Source: Akkermansiaceae bacterium
Lineage (GTDB): Bacteria > Verrucomicrobiota > Verrucomicrobiia > Verrucomicrobiales > Akkermansiaceae
DNA length: 64,000 nucleotides
Reading direction: 5' to 3'
Assembly (NCBI GenBank): GCA_017798145.1
Contig: CP059069.1
Span: 4,325,226 to 4,389,225, forward strand
Below are positions 36,372 through 45,119 of this stretch, in pieces (positions within the stretch are counted from its first letter, which is position 1; each line of letters opens with the position of its first letter). The translations under genes and the position numbers were made by a program. Below the pieces are notes generated by a model. That model had not been told where the DNA came from, searched no databases, and saw only the letters and a list, made by a program, of their open reading frames with translations.

Positions 36372-36490
36372 TTCGTGGAAACGGTAGCAGCCGCCTGATC
36401 TGTGTGAACGCTAATCATGTGATTTTTTTCTGAAAAGCGTGAGTGGGAGTGCTGGGACGGAAGTGTGGGAAGGGGTGTTCCAATGGTTCT

Positions 36491-39346
36491 TCACTCTCCG
36501 GGTGCCACGTTGAATCGGTAGCGGCCGCCGCCGAGCTTCAGGCTGTGTTTGGTGGAGTCGCCGCGTGTTTGGAGGATTTCCGGATGTTCGGAAAGGGGCT
36601 TGCCGCCTTCCGTGATGACATCGCCGGGCAGGGCGGGGAGCTCGACGCTGGCGGTCGCGCCGTGTGGGATGGTGATTTCGAACTCGCGGGTCTCACCTTT
36701 GATATGCCAGTTTGATACAATCTTGCCACGTACGGTATCGTGGGAGGATTTCACCCAATACAGGCCGCCTACGGTCTGCGGGCGGATGAGGATGCGGTCG
36801 AAGGCGACGGCGTCCTCCGCGCATTCGATGCCGCCGAGCCAGTTGAAGAACCACGCGGAGATCGAGCCGAACATGGGATGGTTATGGGATTTCACGTCGG
36901 CACCGCCTTCCCAGTCTTCCCAAAGTGTGGTGGCGCCGTTTTTCAGCATCCACTTCCATGAGGGGAAGGAGTCGCGGTCGGCCAGGGCGTAGGCAAGGTC
37001 GCTGCGGCCGTTCTTGGAAAGCTCGTCGAGCAGGATCTGGGTGCCGAAGATACCGGTGGTGAGGCGCGGGGAATCCTCGGGGGCTGTCAGGTTGCGGACA
37101 AGCTCACCGAATACCGCCTTGCGATCCGCCGCGCCGGCCGCGCCGTAGCCGAGCGCAAAGGTCTGTGCGGATTGGGTGGCGACGCCGACCCTGCCGCTCT
37201 CCTTGTCGAGGAAAGCCTTGGACCAGGCGGTGGCGGACTCTTCCGCGATGGCTTCGTAGCGGGTTGCGTCATCGATTTTCCCGATGAGGCGGGCCAGGCG
37301 CGCGACCCTGCGGGCGGCATCGATGAACATTGCTGTGAGGAACTCCGGTCCCTTCCCCTGTTCCAGGGATTCGTGATCGCCGAGGCCGTTGGTGACGAGG
37401 CCTTCCTTGCGGCTTGCTGCCACGCCATCGAGCCATTTCATCGCGACTGGAACCTGCTCATCGAGCAATGCCCGTGCGCCGTAGTGCTGGTGGAGCTGTT
37501 CTAACAGGAGCGGATGGGCCATGGCCCAGCCGACGCCGCAGTAGTCAATGCCGACGAAGGGCGCGGTGTCGGTCAGGCGGCCGTCGGGGCGGGCGGCATC
37601 GGCCCAGTCGCGGACGGTCTTCGAGTAGAAGCCGGACATGTCGAAATTCATCATGAACGTCTCGCTGGTGGCGACGATGTCACCTCCGTATCCGAAGCGC
37701 TCGCGGTGCGGGCAGTCGGACTGGACGGTGACAACATTGTTCAGGAAGGTGCGGCGACAGATTTCCTGTATGCGGTTGAGGTCTTCGTTTGAGCAGGAGA
37801 AACTGCCGGCATCGGGCAGGTCGGTGTGGAATGGAAGGGCACTGAAATCCTTGGTGGAAGGAGTGGTGGGCAATCCGCTGATCTCCATGTAGCGGAAGGC
37901 GTGGAAGGTGAAGCGTGGGACAAAGGTTTCCTCTCCACCGCCCTTGGCGATGTAAACGTCCTGCTGCCACGCAAATTCCGGCGCACCCGGGCCACCCTTG
38001 GATTCCTGGGTGCCTTTTTTGAAGCCTTTGATCTGTCCCGCGATGCTGGTGAGTGGGTTGAGGGTGCCGTCCTCGTTGAGGAGCTCGCCGTAGCGGAAGG
38101 TGATCCGGGTGCCGGCCGGGGCATTGATTCTGATTCCGGGAACTGCCGTAAGGTTCAGCCCGAAGTCCACGATGTGAACCCCGGGCTTGGGTGAGGTGAT
38201 GGTCTGTGCCGGATAGCCCCCTTTGTGCCTCACGGGTGGCATTTGGAGCGGCTGGAGAGGTTCGAGCGTAGAGTCGCCGCTGACCTTGGCCTTGCTCCAT
38301 TTGCTGTCGTCGAAGCCGGGTTTGTCCCAGCCAGTGGGTTCAAGCCTGGCATCGCGTTCCTCACCGATGAAGATGCTGTTGCGGATGGTCGGCCCCTGCG
38401 CGGTGGTCCAGCCATCACCGGTGGTGATGGTGGTGGAGGTGCCATCCGGGTGATCCACCACAAGGAGCGCGATGGCACGGGGGCGGCCGACGGGTAGGGA
38501 GCCCCGGATGTTGCGGTGACCCCACATGCGGAGGGGCAGGGGATTGTACCAACCGTTGCCTAGCCGTATGCCGAGGCAGTGCTTGCCTTCCTTGATGCGG
38601 TCGGTGACGTCGTGGCTGCTGAAGAGGATGCGCTTGTCGAAGTTTGTCCACGGGGGATTGAATGCGTAATTGTCCAGGACTTGGCCGTTGATGCTGGCCA
38701 TGCCAAGGCCGAGTCCGGCAAAGTGCAGGCGTGCGCGGGTGACTGGTTTCGGTATCTCGAACTCCCGTCGCATGAGCGGGGCTGGGTCTGGCTTGTAGAA
38801 ATCCGCGTCCTCCGTCGGGTTTTCTCGGCCGTCATCGATCCACTGCGCACCCTGCCAGTCGGCGGGCGTTGCGGGGGCGACTTCCCAGATGGCCGGTTCG
38901 CTCCACGGGGATGGTTCCTGCCCTTTCCCCCACCAGCGCACCTTCCAATGGCATGAGGCTCCGGCTGCGAGCGCTTTTCCACCGTATTCCAGCCCCGGCG
39001 CCCGGCCTGCGGGCGTTTTCCCGGAGTCCCAGAGATCCGCTTTTCCCTCCTCGAGCAGAGCCGGACTGCTCGCAACGAGCACTTGCCATGCGCTTGCGGT
39101 GACATTGCGTTCCTCGGAAACGATCTTCCAAGTGAGCATCGGTTTCGCCGAGCCTCCGAGCGGGTGACCCTCATCGCGTTTGATGAAACCGCGTTTGCTT
39201 ATCACCGGTTTCTGCGAGTCGCAGAAAGGAGGAGTCATCCCGTCGCTGCGGAGATCCAGGGGTTGCGTCAGGGGTGGGTTCTTTGTTTCCGCGTGCATCG
39301 TGGCGATGGTGGAGCTGAGGAGTGAGAGGACGGTGAGGATTTTCAT
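36491..39346 (-). CDS. Alpha-L-rhamnosidase, GH78 family, exported
   Basis: A 951-residue exported glycosidase with signal peptide (MKILTVLSLLSSTIATMHA). Domain order is the family's: beta modules (about 40-420) with SWQVLVAS-like and PPWTNFDKRI segments, then an (alpha/alpha)6 barrel. Its acidic active-site region reads SDCPHRERFGYGGD and is followed by RPDGRLTDTAPF and TTLWEDWEGG. A C-terminal beta domain closes it. It removes terminal rhamnose from plant or algal polysaccharides, presumably in periplasm or medium. The frame's TTG at 39355 is less likely than the ATG at 39346. It is not in a polysaccharide-utilisation cluster with SusC/D genes. Confidence 0.9.
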   Translation of the reverse strand: MKILTVLSLLSSTIATMHAETKNPPLTQPLDLRSDGMTPPFCDSQKPVISKRGFIKRDEGHPLGGSAKPMLTWKIVSEERNVTASAWQVLVASSPALLEEGKADLWDSGKTPAGRAPGLEYGGKALAAGASCHWKVRWWGKGQEPSPWSEPAIWEVAPATPADWQGAQWIDDGRENPTEDADFYKPDPAPLMRREFEIPKPVTRARLHFAGLGLGMASINGQVLDNYAFNPPWTNFDKRILFSSHDVTDRIKEGKHCLGIRLGNGWYNPLPLRMWGHRNIRGSLPVGRPRAIALLVVDHPDGTSTTITTGDGWTTAQGPTIRNSIFIGEERDARLEPTGWDKPGFDDSKWSKAKVSGDSTLEPLQPLQMPPVRHKGGYPAQTITSPKPGVHIVDFGLNLTAVPGIRINAPAGTRITFRYGELLNEDGTLNPLTSIAGQIKGFKKGTQESKGGPGAPEFAWQQDVYIAKGGGEETFVPRFTFHAFRYMEISGLPTTPSTKDFSALPFHTDLPDAGSFSCSNEDLNRIQEICRRTFLNNVVTVQSDCPHRERFGYGGDIVATSETFMMNFDMSGFYSKTVRDWADAARPDGRLTDTAPFVGIDYCGVGWAMAHPLLLEQLHQHYGARALLDEQVPVAMKWLDGVAASRKEGLVTNGLGDHESLEQGKGPEFLTAMFIDAARRVARLARLIGKIDDATRYEAIAEESATAWSKAFLDKESGRVGVATQSAQTFALGYGAAGAADRKAVFGELVRNLTAPEDSPRLTTGIFGTQILLDELSKNGRSDLAYALADRDSFPSWKWMLKNGATTLWEDWEGGADVKSHNHPMFGSISAWFFNWLGGIECAEDAVAFDRILIRPQTVGGLYWVKSSHDTVRGKIVSNWHIKGETREFEITIPHGATASVELPALPGDVITEGGKPLSEHPEILQTRGDSTKHSLKLGGGRYRFNVAPGE

Positions 39347-39889
39347 GGGAACCAAGGAAGGATGTGATCCCTGCCGAAAAGTGCGATACGAAATTTCCCG
39401 TGGATTTGAATCTGGCCGTGTGCGCCGACCGAACCGGATCAGATCGGTCAGTGAGGGCGGATCGGGTGGGTCAGGGGCGCTTTGGAGATTCTTATTTCTG
39501 AACGGATGAGGTATGGTGCGGCTTCCCTACCGTCTCGAATCACGATTTCTGAGAATGCGACAAGTGGAGCGAAGGCTTGGCCGCTCATCGCGCTGGGCTC
39601 GAACGCGCCGAGCAGTTCTTCACACCGTACCGGCCTGATCCTCACACGCCCCATCAAAGCCGCCTTCGCAGGCGAACCGCTGGATTTCGCACCTGAACAG
39701 TCACGCAGGGGAATGTTACTTAGCGGGTGATGCCCCATATACGATCCCAACACAACCGCTTGAAGCTAAGATCCCGAGCGATTTCCCCTTGGTGGCTTAA
39801 AATCAAGAATTGCGCCTTTTTGCGCATTTTACGGAATGCGGATTCCGACGCACATGTTAGGGTTTTGTTGTTTCCAACCAAACAACATC
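39347..39889. other. Intergenic region, 543 bases, upstream of GH78 and HiPIP
   Basis: Divergent spacer. It holds opposed open frames (39448-39753 minus, 39482-39730 plus) with no start signals, no homology that could be recognised and Ser/Arg-rich composition typical of GC-rich spacer. Near the right end are two TTGCGC units in an AT-rich stretch (about 39810-39835) that may be part of a promoter, then the 20-bp near-palindrome at 39867. Nothing else is supported. Confidence 0.5.
39867..39886. promoter_or_regulatory. 20-bp near-palindrome upstream of HiPIP, copy 1
   Basis: GTTGTTTCCAACCAAACAAC has perfect 7-base arms (GTTGTTT/AAACAAC) and ends only 3 bases before the HiPIP start codon, in place of a ribosome site. 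A nearly identical element (18 of 20 bases) precedes the esterase gene at 40366. A DNA operator or an mRNA hairpin covering the initiation site are both possible. Confidence 0.5.
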
Positions 39890-40228
39890 ATGAACGACCG
39901 CCGTAATTTCCTCCGCAAACTCGCTGTCTCCACCGCCATCCCCGCGCTGCTCTGTGGTCGGGCGTTCGGCCAAGAGCCACCACCTCCCGTTAAGCTCGAG
40001 GAGACCGATCCCGTTGCGGTGGCTCTAGGCTACAGGGAGGACACCACCAAGGTGGATCAGACAAAATACCCGATGCACAAGCCCGAACAAAGGTGTGACA
40101 ACTGTGCGCTCTACACGGGCAAGGCCGGTGAAGCGACCGGGCCATGCGGTGCCTTCGGAGGCAAGCTCGTCACCGCCGCCGGTTGGTGCCAGGTCTGGGC
40201 GAAAAAGCCTGAGCCGGTTAAGCCATAA
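39890..40228 (+). CDS. High-potential iron-sulfur protein (HiPIP), Tat-exported
   Basis: A 112-residue precursor. Residues 1-27 are a twin-arginine signal (NDRRNFLRKLAVS), as expected for a protein exported with a folded cofactor. The mature part has Cys69, Cys72, Cys86 and Cys100 in the HiPIP pattern (RCDNCALY, GPCGAFGGKLV, GWCQVWAKK) binding one [4Fe-4S] cluster cycling between +2 and +3. It would be a periplasmic one-electron carrier. The partner is not evident nearby. The ATG at 39890 is chosen over upstream in-frame starts because it puts the RR motif at the proper distance from the N-terminus. Confidence 0.87.
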   Translation: MNDRRNFLRKLAVSTAIPALLCGRAFGQEPPPPVKLEETDPVAVALGYREDTTKVDQTKYPMHKPEQRCDNCALYTGKAGEATGPCGAFGGKLVTAAGWCQVWAKKPEPVKP

Positions 40229-40365
40229 CCGGGACTGCGGCACAGCCCGCTTTCAGCCTCCATCCGTCCAGGGGCGGATGGAGTGTTAGCCGATCTTCGG
40301 TGGTATTGCTTGTTGCAAGAGGCCAATGCGTCCAAGCGCCTTTACCTTCCAGCCTAGGGGTGCTA

Positions 40366-40385
40366 GTTGTTTCCAAACGAACAAC
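40366..40385. promoter_or_regulatory. 20-bp near-palindrome upstream of SASA esterase, copy 2
   Basis: GTTGTTTCCAAACGAACAAC differs from the copy at 39867 at only two positions, and ends 13 bases before the esterase start codon. The two genes are co-directional and 170 bases apart, so duplication with the leader or a shared regulator are both plausible. Confidence 0.5.
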
Positions 40386-40398
40386 CGACCACTGGAAA

Positions 40399-41814
40399 AT
40401 GAAAATCTGCCACACCGCATCCCTAGCCCTGGCCGCAAGCTTGCTCGCAGCCACTTCTGCGTACTCCGAGTCAAAGCCCGTCAAGGTTTACATCATGGCG
40501 GGGCAATCCAACATGGTCGGGATCGGGCAGGTGAACGGTGGCGGGACGCGCTGGGGCGGTGAGTTCACCGATCCTGTGCTTTCCGTTTACGAAGGGGAGT
40601 ATGACCCAGCGGCGGATTACGATGCGCTTAAGGCGGTGAGCACCCTGAAGCTGGAAAGCTTCGGCGGCACTTCGCCCACTCCGTATCCAGGTGGCGGGGT
40701 GCAGGTTGTGCGCGGGGAAGTGGCGATGCCTGAGACGGGCGTATATGAGTTCCGCCCCGGCTACGGTGCTTCTGCGGACAATATCATGATGGTCGATGGC
40801 AAGGAGGTTTACCGCAAGGAGGCGGGGAAGAATCCGGTGCATGTCCAGATGAAGCTGGAGGCGGGCAAGAAGCTGCCGTTCAAGATCACTTACCTGAACA
40901 AGGACGCCGGGGGTCTGGGCTGGTATGCGCGGGTGGATATCCCAGGCACGCTCTCAACCGTCGTGAAGCAGGACGGCAAGTTCCCCCATCTCATCGATGA
41001 GGATGGCAATTGGAAATCCCGCGACGATGTCTATTACAAGGGCGTGGTGACAGCCACCGCCGACAAGTGGCTGGCACCCGGCTGCGGCGCGGGGGAAAAT
41101 AACATCGGCCCGGAGCTTGGGTTTGGAAACATCATCGGGGATTACCATGAGGAGCCGGTTTTGTTGCTCAAAGCCTCACAGGGGAATAGGTCGCTGGCAT
41201 GGGATTTCCTGCCGCCGGGCAGCGAGCGCTTCGAGATCGGGGATACGGTCTATGCGGGTTACAAGGATACGCCGGACTCTTGGAAAAAGGGCACGGAGCC
41301 GGTGCCGGTGGACTGGTATGCGGGCAAGCAATACGACGATTGCTTCCAGGCGGCGCATGAGGTTTTGAAAAATTTCGATGGCAAGTTTCCGGATTGGAAG
41401 GAGCGCGGGTATGAGATCGCCGGGTTCGTCTGGTGGCAAGGGCACAAGGATCAGGGCAGCGCGGTTCATGCGGAACGCTATGAGCAGAATCTTGTCCGCC
41501 TGATCAAATCGCTGCGCGAGGAATTCAAGGCACCGGATGCGCCTTTCGTGGTCGGCACCATCGGCTTCGGCGGATGGGAGATGGCGGGAAATGCGGTGAC
41601 GGTGGCCAACGCGCAACTCGCGGTGAGTGGGGAGAAGGGGAAATACCCGGAGTTCAAGGGCAACGTGAAATCGGTGGAGACCCGCGATTTCTGGAGGCCT
41701 GCGGATCAATCACCAAAGGATCAGGATTTCCATTACAACCAGAATGCCGAGACCTACATGCTCGTCGGCGAGGCGCTCGGGAAGGGGATGCTTGAGCTTC
41801 TGGAAAAGAAGTGA
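40399..41814 (+). CDS. Exported SASA/SGNH carbohydrate esterase with inserted PA14-like domain
   Basis: A 471-residue exported esterase with signal peptide (residues 1-22, ending TSAYS). The SGNH/SASA catalytic parts are GQSNMVG with Ser37, GPELGFG, VWWQGHKDQGS and the Asp443-x-His445 pair in DFHYN. Between the first and second block, about residues 70-190 form a PA14-like beta sandwich (VYEFRPGYGASADNIMMVDG), a likely carbohydrate-binding insert. It would remove acetyl groups from sialic acid-like or plant and algal sugars. The ATG at 40399 is preferred since the upstream frame (from 40300) passes through the near-palindrome and lacks a signal sequence. Confidence 0.83.
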   Translation: MKICHTASLALAASLLAATSAYSESKPVKVYIMAGQSNMVGIGQVNGGGTRWGGEFTDPVLSVYEGEYDPAADYDALKAVSTLKLESFGGTSPTPYPGGGVQVVRGEVAMPETGVYEFRPGYGASADNIMMVDGKEVYRKEAGKNPVHVQMKLEAGKKLPFKITYLNKDAGGLGWYARVDIPGTLSTVVKQDGKFPHLIDEDGNWKSRDDVYYKGVVTATADKWLAPGCGAGENNIGPELGFGNIIGDYHEEPVLLLKASQGNRSLAWDFLPPGSERFEIGDTVYAGYKDTPDSWKKGTEPVPVDWYAGKQYDDCFQAAHEVLKNFDGKFPDWKERGYEIAGFVWWQGHKDQGSAVHAERYEQNLVRLIKSLREEFKAPDAPFVVGTIGFGGWEMAGNAVTVANAQLAVSGEKGKYPEFKGNVKSVETRDFWRPADQSPKDQDFHYNQNAETYMLVGEALGKGMLELLEKK

Positions 41815-41933
41815 CCTTTGCCTGTCGCACCGCTCGGGGTTTCCGGCCATCCGCCAGGCCATGTGGGCGGGGCTGCGGTTTTTCTGCGGGAACTTGGCTT
41901 GACCGCGCAGGGCGGACTTCCAAGCATTCCCGC

Positions 41934-42566
41934 ATGTCGAAATATGCAGGGGAGGAAGTCTTGGTGGTGAAACGCGGTTTGCTGGAGGGGCTGGGGATGT
42001 TCGAGGGCTTGCGAACGGAGCGGGTGGATGATGCGGTGGAGGCATTGCTGGATGCAGAGAACCATTTTTTCATGGATAGGGCGGCGGCGGAGGAAGATCC
42101 GGGTCACAAGCAGCTGATCCCTTATTGTATCTTCAGGTGTGGCGACAGGGTGCTATACTACACCCGCGGGAAATCCGGGGGGGAGAGCCGCCTGCATGCA
42201 AAGATTTCTGTCGGGGTCGGCGGGCACATTAATCCGGTGGACATGGGCGAGGGCAGGCAGGGAGCGGCCGCGTATTATGCGGCGGTGCAGCGGGAGATCG
42301 ACGAGGAGCTGGATATCGCCTGCGATTACAGCATGAGCGTCGTCGGGCTGCTCAACGATGATTCCAATCCCGTCGGCCAGGTGCATCTGGGGGTTGTCCA
42401 TCTGGTGGAGCTGGAGGGCGAGGAGGTTTTTTCCCGGGAGGAGGCTCTGGCAAACCTTTCCTGGGCGAGTGTATCCGAGTTGAACGGGGAGCTTGCCGAT
42501 AGGCTGGAAACCTGGAGCGCGTTCTGCGTCGACTGGCTGGCGGCGCAAGCCACCGAAAAAAGGTGA
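41934..42566 (+). CDS. Predicted phosphoesterase of the MutT/Nudix superfamily (COG4112-like)
   Basis: A 210-residue cytosolic protein starting at the ATG MSKYAGEEVLVVKR. The core reads IPYCIFRCGDRVLYYTRGK, then KISVGVGGHINPVDM, then the Nudix-like REIDEELDI, and VGLLNDDSNPVGQVHLGVVH. This matches the predicted phosphoesterases that diverge from ordinary Nudix hydrolases; the substrate is unknown. It is preceded by 120 bases after the esterase and followed by an epimerase gene 81 bases later, all in the same direction. Confidence 0.75.
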   Translation: MSKYAGEEVLVVKRGLLEGLGMFEGLRTERVDDAVEALLDAENHFFMDRAAAEEDPGHKQLIPYCIFRCGDRVLYYTRGKSGGESRLHAKISVGVGGHINPVDMGEGRQGAAAYYAAVQREIDEELDIACDYSMSVVGLLNDDSNPVGQVHLGVVHLVELEGEEVFSREEALANLSWASVSELNGELADRLETWSAFCVDWLAAQATEKR

Positions 42567-42647
42567 GGCCGGCCTTGGTGGGGGAATCGCACCTTTGGCA
42601 AAGGGAAGGTGGTTGATGGGCTGGCTCTTTGGGATAGGCTGCTGTCG

Positions 42648-43454
42648 ATGAGCAGGGTTCTTGTGATTGGTGCGGGGTATCTCGGAGAGGAGATATTGAG
42701 GATTTTCCGGGAGGAAGGATGGGATGCGCAGGGCGTTTCGCTGGGCGGGGGGGATGGATTGTTGGCTTGTGATGTGGGGGATGCGGATTGCGTTCGGAGG
42801 CTTCCGGATGCGGATGCGGTGGTTCATTGCGCTTCGTCTGGCCGGGGTGGTGAAGATGCGTATCGCAGGGTGTATCTGCAGGGCTGCCGGAATCTGGTGG
42901 CACGCTTTCCGGGGGCGGATATCCTTTTTACTTCCAGCAGCTCGGTGTATGCGCAGGTGGGCGGGCAGCTTGTGACAGAGGAATCCGAGACGGTGCCGGA
43001 CCGGGAAACAGGAAGACTCCTGCTGGAGGCGGAGCGCGTGATCCTGGATGCAGGGGGCATCGTGGCGCGATTGGCCGGGATCTATGGGCCGGGGAGAAGC
43101 GTGTTGCTGCGGAAATTTCTCGAAGAGGAGGCGGTGATCGAGGATGACGGCGGGCGTTTCCTGAACCAAATCCACCGGGACGATGCGGCGAGGGCGGTCG
43201 TGGATCTCCTGACGATGGGGAATTTCCCGGCGGGGCAGATTTTCAATGTCAGCGATTCGGAGAGCCTGACGCAGCTGGAGGTCTATCAGGGCCTGGCACG
43301 GATTTTCGGGAGGGATCTGCCGCCCAGCGGGCCGAGGGATCTGAACCGGAAGCGTGGGTGGACGAACAAGAGGGTTTCCAATGCGAAGCTGAGAGCGGAG
43401 ACAGGTTGGAAGCCGCAATATCCGTGTTTTCTGGATGCCGTGGGAGGCTTATGA
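42648..43454 (+). CDS. NAD-dependent epimerase/dehydratase family protein (SDR)
   Basis: A 268-residue extended SDR. The Rossmann loop is VIGAGYLGEEIL (residues 5-16). VVHCASSGRGG, the active-site region TSSSSVYAQ and GIYGPGR are visible, but the usual YxxxK is not clear (the position after EAERVILDAGG holds no Tyr-x3-Lys), so the catalytic chemistry is uncertain and it may be a YeeZ-like SDR. FLNQIHRDDAARAV is typical of the substrate domain. ATG at 42648 (MSRVLVIG) is the family-like start. It is convergent with ispE, 33 bases apart. Confidence 0.78.
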   Translation: MSRVLVIGAGYLGEEILRIFREEGWDAQGVSLGGGDGLLACDVGDADCVRRLPDADAVVHCASSGRGGEDAYRRVYLQGCRNLVARFPGADILFTSSSSVYAQVGGQLVTEESETVPDRETGRLLLEAERVILDAGGIVARLAGIYGPGRSVLLRKFLEEEAVIEDDGGRFLNQIHRDDAARAVVDLLTMGNFPAGQIFNVSDSESLTQLEVYQGLARIFGRDLPPSGPRDLNRKRGWTNKRVSNAKLRAETGWKPQYPCFLDAVGGL

Positions 43455-43487
43455 GCGTAAGAAGGCGGTCGCAGACGCAGCTGTCCC

Positions 43488-44306
43488 TCACAAGCTGCCC
43501 GACCATGTCCAGAGGTTTTGGTCGAAATACTTATGCGCGGAGTTGATGAGGCGAGCTGGGTCGGCGTTGGGGCGTAGGATGGCGAATACGGTGGAGCCCG
43601 AGCCGGACATGAGGGCGGCTCTCGTGTCGCGGCGTTGGAGCAGCCAATCCTTGAGTTCCGCGAGGTAGCGGTGTTTTCGGAAGACGGGTTTTTCCAGGTC
43701 GTTGATGAGGGTGAGTTCGCCGAGATGCTGTTCACCGTAGCGGATGCCGGGGAGGGGCTCTGCATCGAGGCAGTTGCGGTAGGAATCAGGGGTTGGGACG
43801 GAGAACATCGGCTTGAATAGGACGATGGGGAGCGGCGGTGGGTTCTTGGCTGCGGTGATGATTTCCCCGCGTCCGGTGCAGCGGGCGGTTCCGGCGTATA
43901 GGAAAAACGGGATGTCGGAGCCGAGGGCGGCAGCGATGTTGTGGAGGGTTTCCGGCGGGAGGGGTTTGTCGAGTTGTCCGTTAAGTGCCAAAAGGGTGGT
44001 GGCGGCGTTGGAAGAGCCACCGCCAAGGCCGGCTCCGTGGGGGATGCGTTTTTCCAGATGGATGTGGTAGGGAAGGGATTCCCGGGATTCGGCTGCAAGT
44101 GCTTCGGCGGCTTTGACGATGAGGTTGCCGCTGTCGGTGGGGAGCGATAGATCGTCGCAGGTGAAGGAGAAGGATCTCGCCGGGGTTATGGTGATCCCGT
44201 CCGCGAGTCCCGGAAGCTTGGCCATGAGGGTGTCGATCTCGTGGAAGCCGTCGGGCCGCTTGCCGAGGATGCGGAGGGAGAGGTTGATCTTTGCCGGTGA
44301 GAGCAT
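43488..44306 (-). CDS. ispE: 4-diphosphocytidyl-2-C-methyl-D-erythritol kinase
   Basis: A 272-residue GHMP kinase of the MEP isoprenoid pathway that phosphorylates CDP-ME. The start AKINLSLRILGKRPDGFHEIDT, the ATP loop PHGAGLGGGSSNAATT and the C-terminal MSGSGSTVFAI are characteristic. Length is slightly below average but complete. It supplies isoprenoids including undecaprenyl carriers (compare uppP and murG here). pgeF lies 40 bases upstream on the same strand, so they likely share a transcript. Confidence 0.93.
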   Translation of the reverse strand: MLSPAKINLSLRILGKRPDGFHEIDTLMAKLPGLADGITITPARSFSFTCDDLSLPTDSGNLIVKAAEALAAESRESLPYHIHLEKRIPHGAGLGGGSSNAATTLLALNGQLDKPLPPETLHNIAAALGSDIPFFLYAGTARCTGRGEIITAAKNPPPLPIVLFKPMFSVPTPDSYRNCLDAEPLPGIRYGEQHLGELTLINDLEKPVFRKHRYLAELKDWLLQRRDTRAALMSGSGSTVFAILRPNADPARLINSAHKYFDQNLWTWSGSL

Positions 44307-44345
44307 GGGGAAAGTGCCGAATGATTTGAGGGATGGATTTGAATT

Positions 44346-45053
44346 TCAATTTGTCCCTCCATCTCCCTGCGGTCGGTTGTGATCAGCGGAAAAGGTTGAT
44401 AACGAGAGGAGGGCGAGCATGCGGCCGGTTTGGCCTTTTTCGATCCGGTAGGAGTAGTGGCGTGTGAGGTCGGAGGCGGTGTTTTCGCAGGAGTCGTGGT
44501 AGTTGCGGATGCCCAGTCCGCGTGCCTGGGCGGCGATGGTGGAGGCGATGTCCACTTCGTAATCGGGTGGGCGGATGCAGGGGGAGAGGGCGCAGATGAG
44601 GTCGGCGGGGTCGGTGCCGAAAGTGGCTTCCATTTTGCCGACTGCCGCGGCGAGGATGTTGCCTTCGGTGCCTTTTTTCCCGGAATGGAGGAGGGCGATG
44701 GAGCGTGTGACGGGATCGGCGAGGTAGATGGCAGCGCAATCGGCGACGTATATGGCCAGGAGTTGGCCTGGGAGATTGGTGATCAGCCCGTCCACGAGGG
44801 GGTGGGTGATGGGAGCCGTTCCCGAAGGAGAATCGATCAGGGCGACTCGATTTCCGTGGATCTGCTCGGCGTGGTGGCGGGTGAGGGTTTCGGGAAACCT
44901 TTCCGCGATGATCGTGTCATGGTGTGGGGCGAGGTTGCGCAGCGCGAAGTCTCGGTCGCCCAGGACATCGACCTCGGAAAGGCGGGGTATCCAGTCTGCG
45001 CGGAATCCGGGGATGCTGGAGATGGGATTTAGAAACAAGAACGCCTCCGTCAC
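44346..45053 (-). CDS. pgeF: Peptidoglycan editing factor family protein (PgeF/YfiH, LACC1-like)
   Basis: A 235-residue member of the YfiH/PgeF/LACC1 family; in E. coli the protein keeps Ser from replacing Ala in peptidoglycan, and mammalian relatives act on purines. Conserved parts are RHHAEQIHGNRV, LLAIYVADCAAIYLAD (with Cys) and LLHSGKKGTEGNIL in place of the common HAGWRG. It starts with GTG at 45053 and no in-frame ATG serves better. The start codon lies at the edge of a 9-bp hairpin (45042-45075). ispE follows on the same strand. Confidence 0.82.
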   Translation of the reverse strand: MTEAFLFLNPISSIPGFRADWIPRLSEVDVLGDRDFALRNLAPHHDTIIAERFPETLTRHHAEQIHGNRVALIDSPSGTAPITHPLVDGLITNLPGQLLAIYVADCAAIYLADPVTRSIALLHSGKKGTEGNILAAAVGKMEATFGTDPADLICALSPCIRPPDYEVDIASTIAAQARGLGIRNYHDSCENTASDLTRHYSYRIEKGQTGRMLALLSLSTFSADHNRPQGDGGTN

Positions 45054-45075
45054 GGGGTGAACCGTAACGGAGGCG
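45042..45075 (-). terminator. Hairpin after marR overlapping the pgeF start
   Basis: On the minus strand CGCCTCCGT (complement of 45067-45075) pairs with ACGGAGGCG (45042-45050), followed by TTCTTGTTT. The GTG of pgeF sits at the loop edge. It may terminate marR, and read-through would then be needed for pgeF, or it may control pgeF translation. Confidence 0.5.
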
Positions 45076-45119
45076 CTTGGTAATCGCCAAGCTGGATTAT
45101 TCAGGGGGGAGACAGAGTC

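Noticed and set aside
39448-39753. Opposed frames in the GH78-HiPIP spacer (minus 39448-39753, plus 39482-39730)
   Set aside because: The plus frame is Ser/Arg-rich, neither has a start signal or recognised motif, and they overlap each other. Kept only as part of the intergenic note.
42153-43418. 421-residue minus-strand frame across the Nudix-like and epimerase genes
   Set aside because: Antisense to two well-supported genes and running across their boundary. Composition is low-complexity Pro/Ile/His with no domain.
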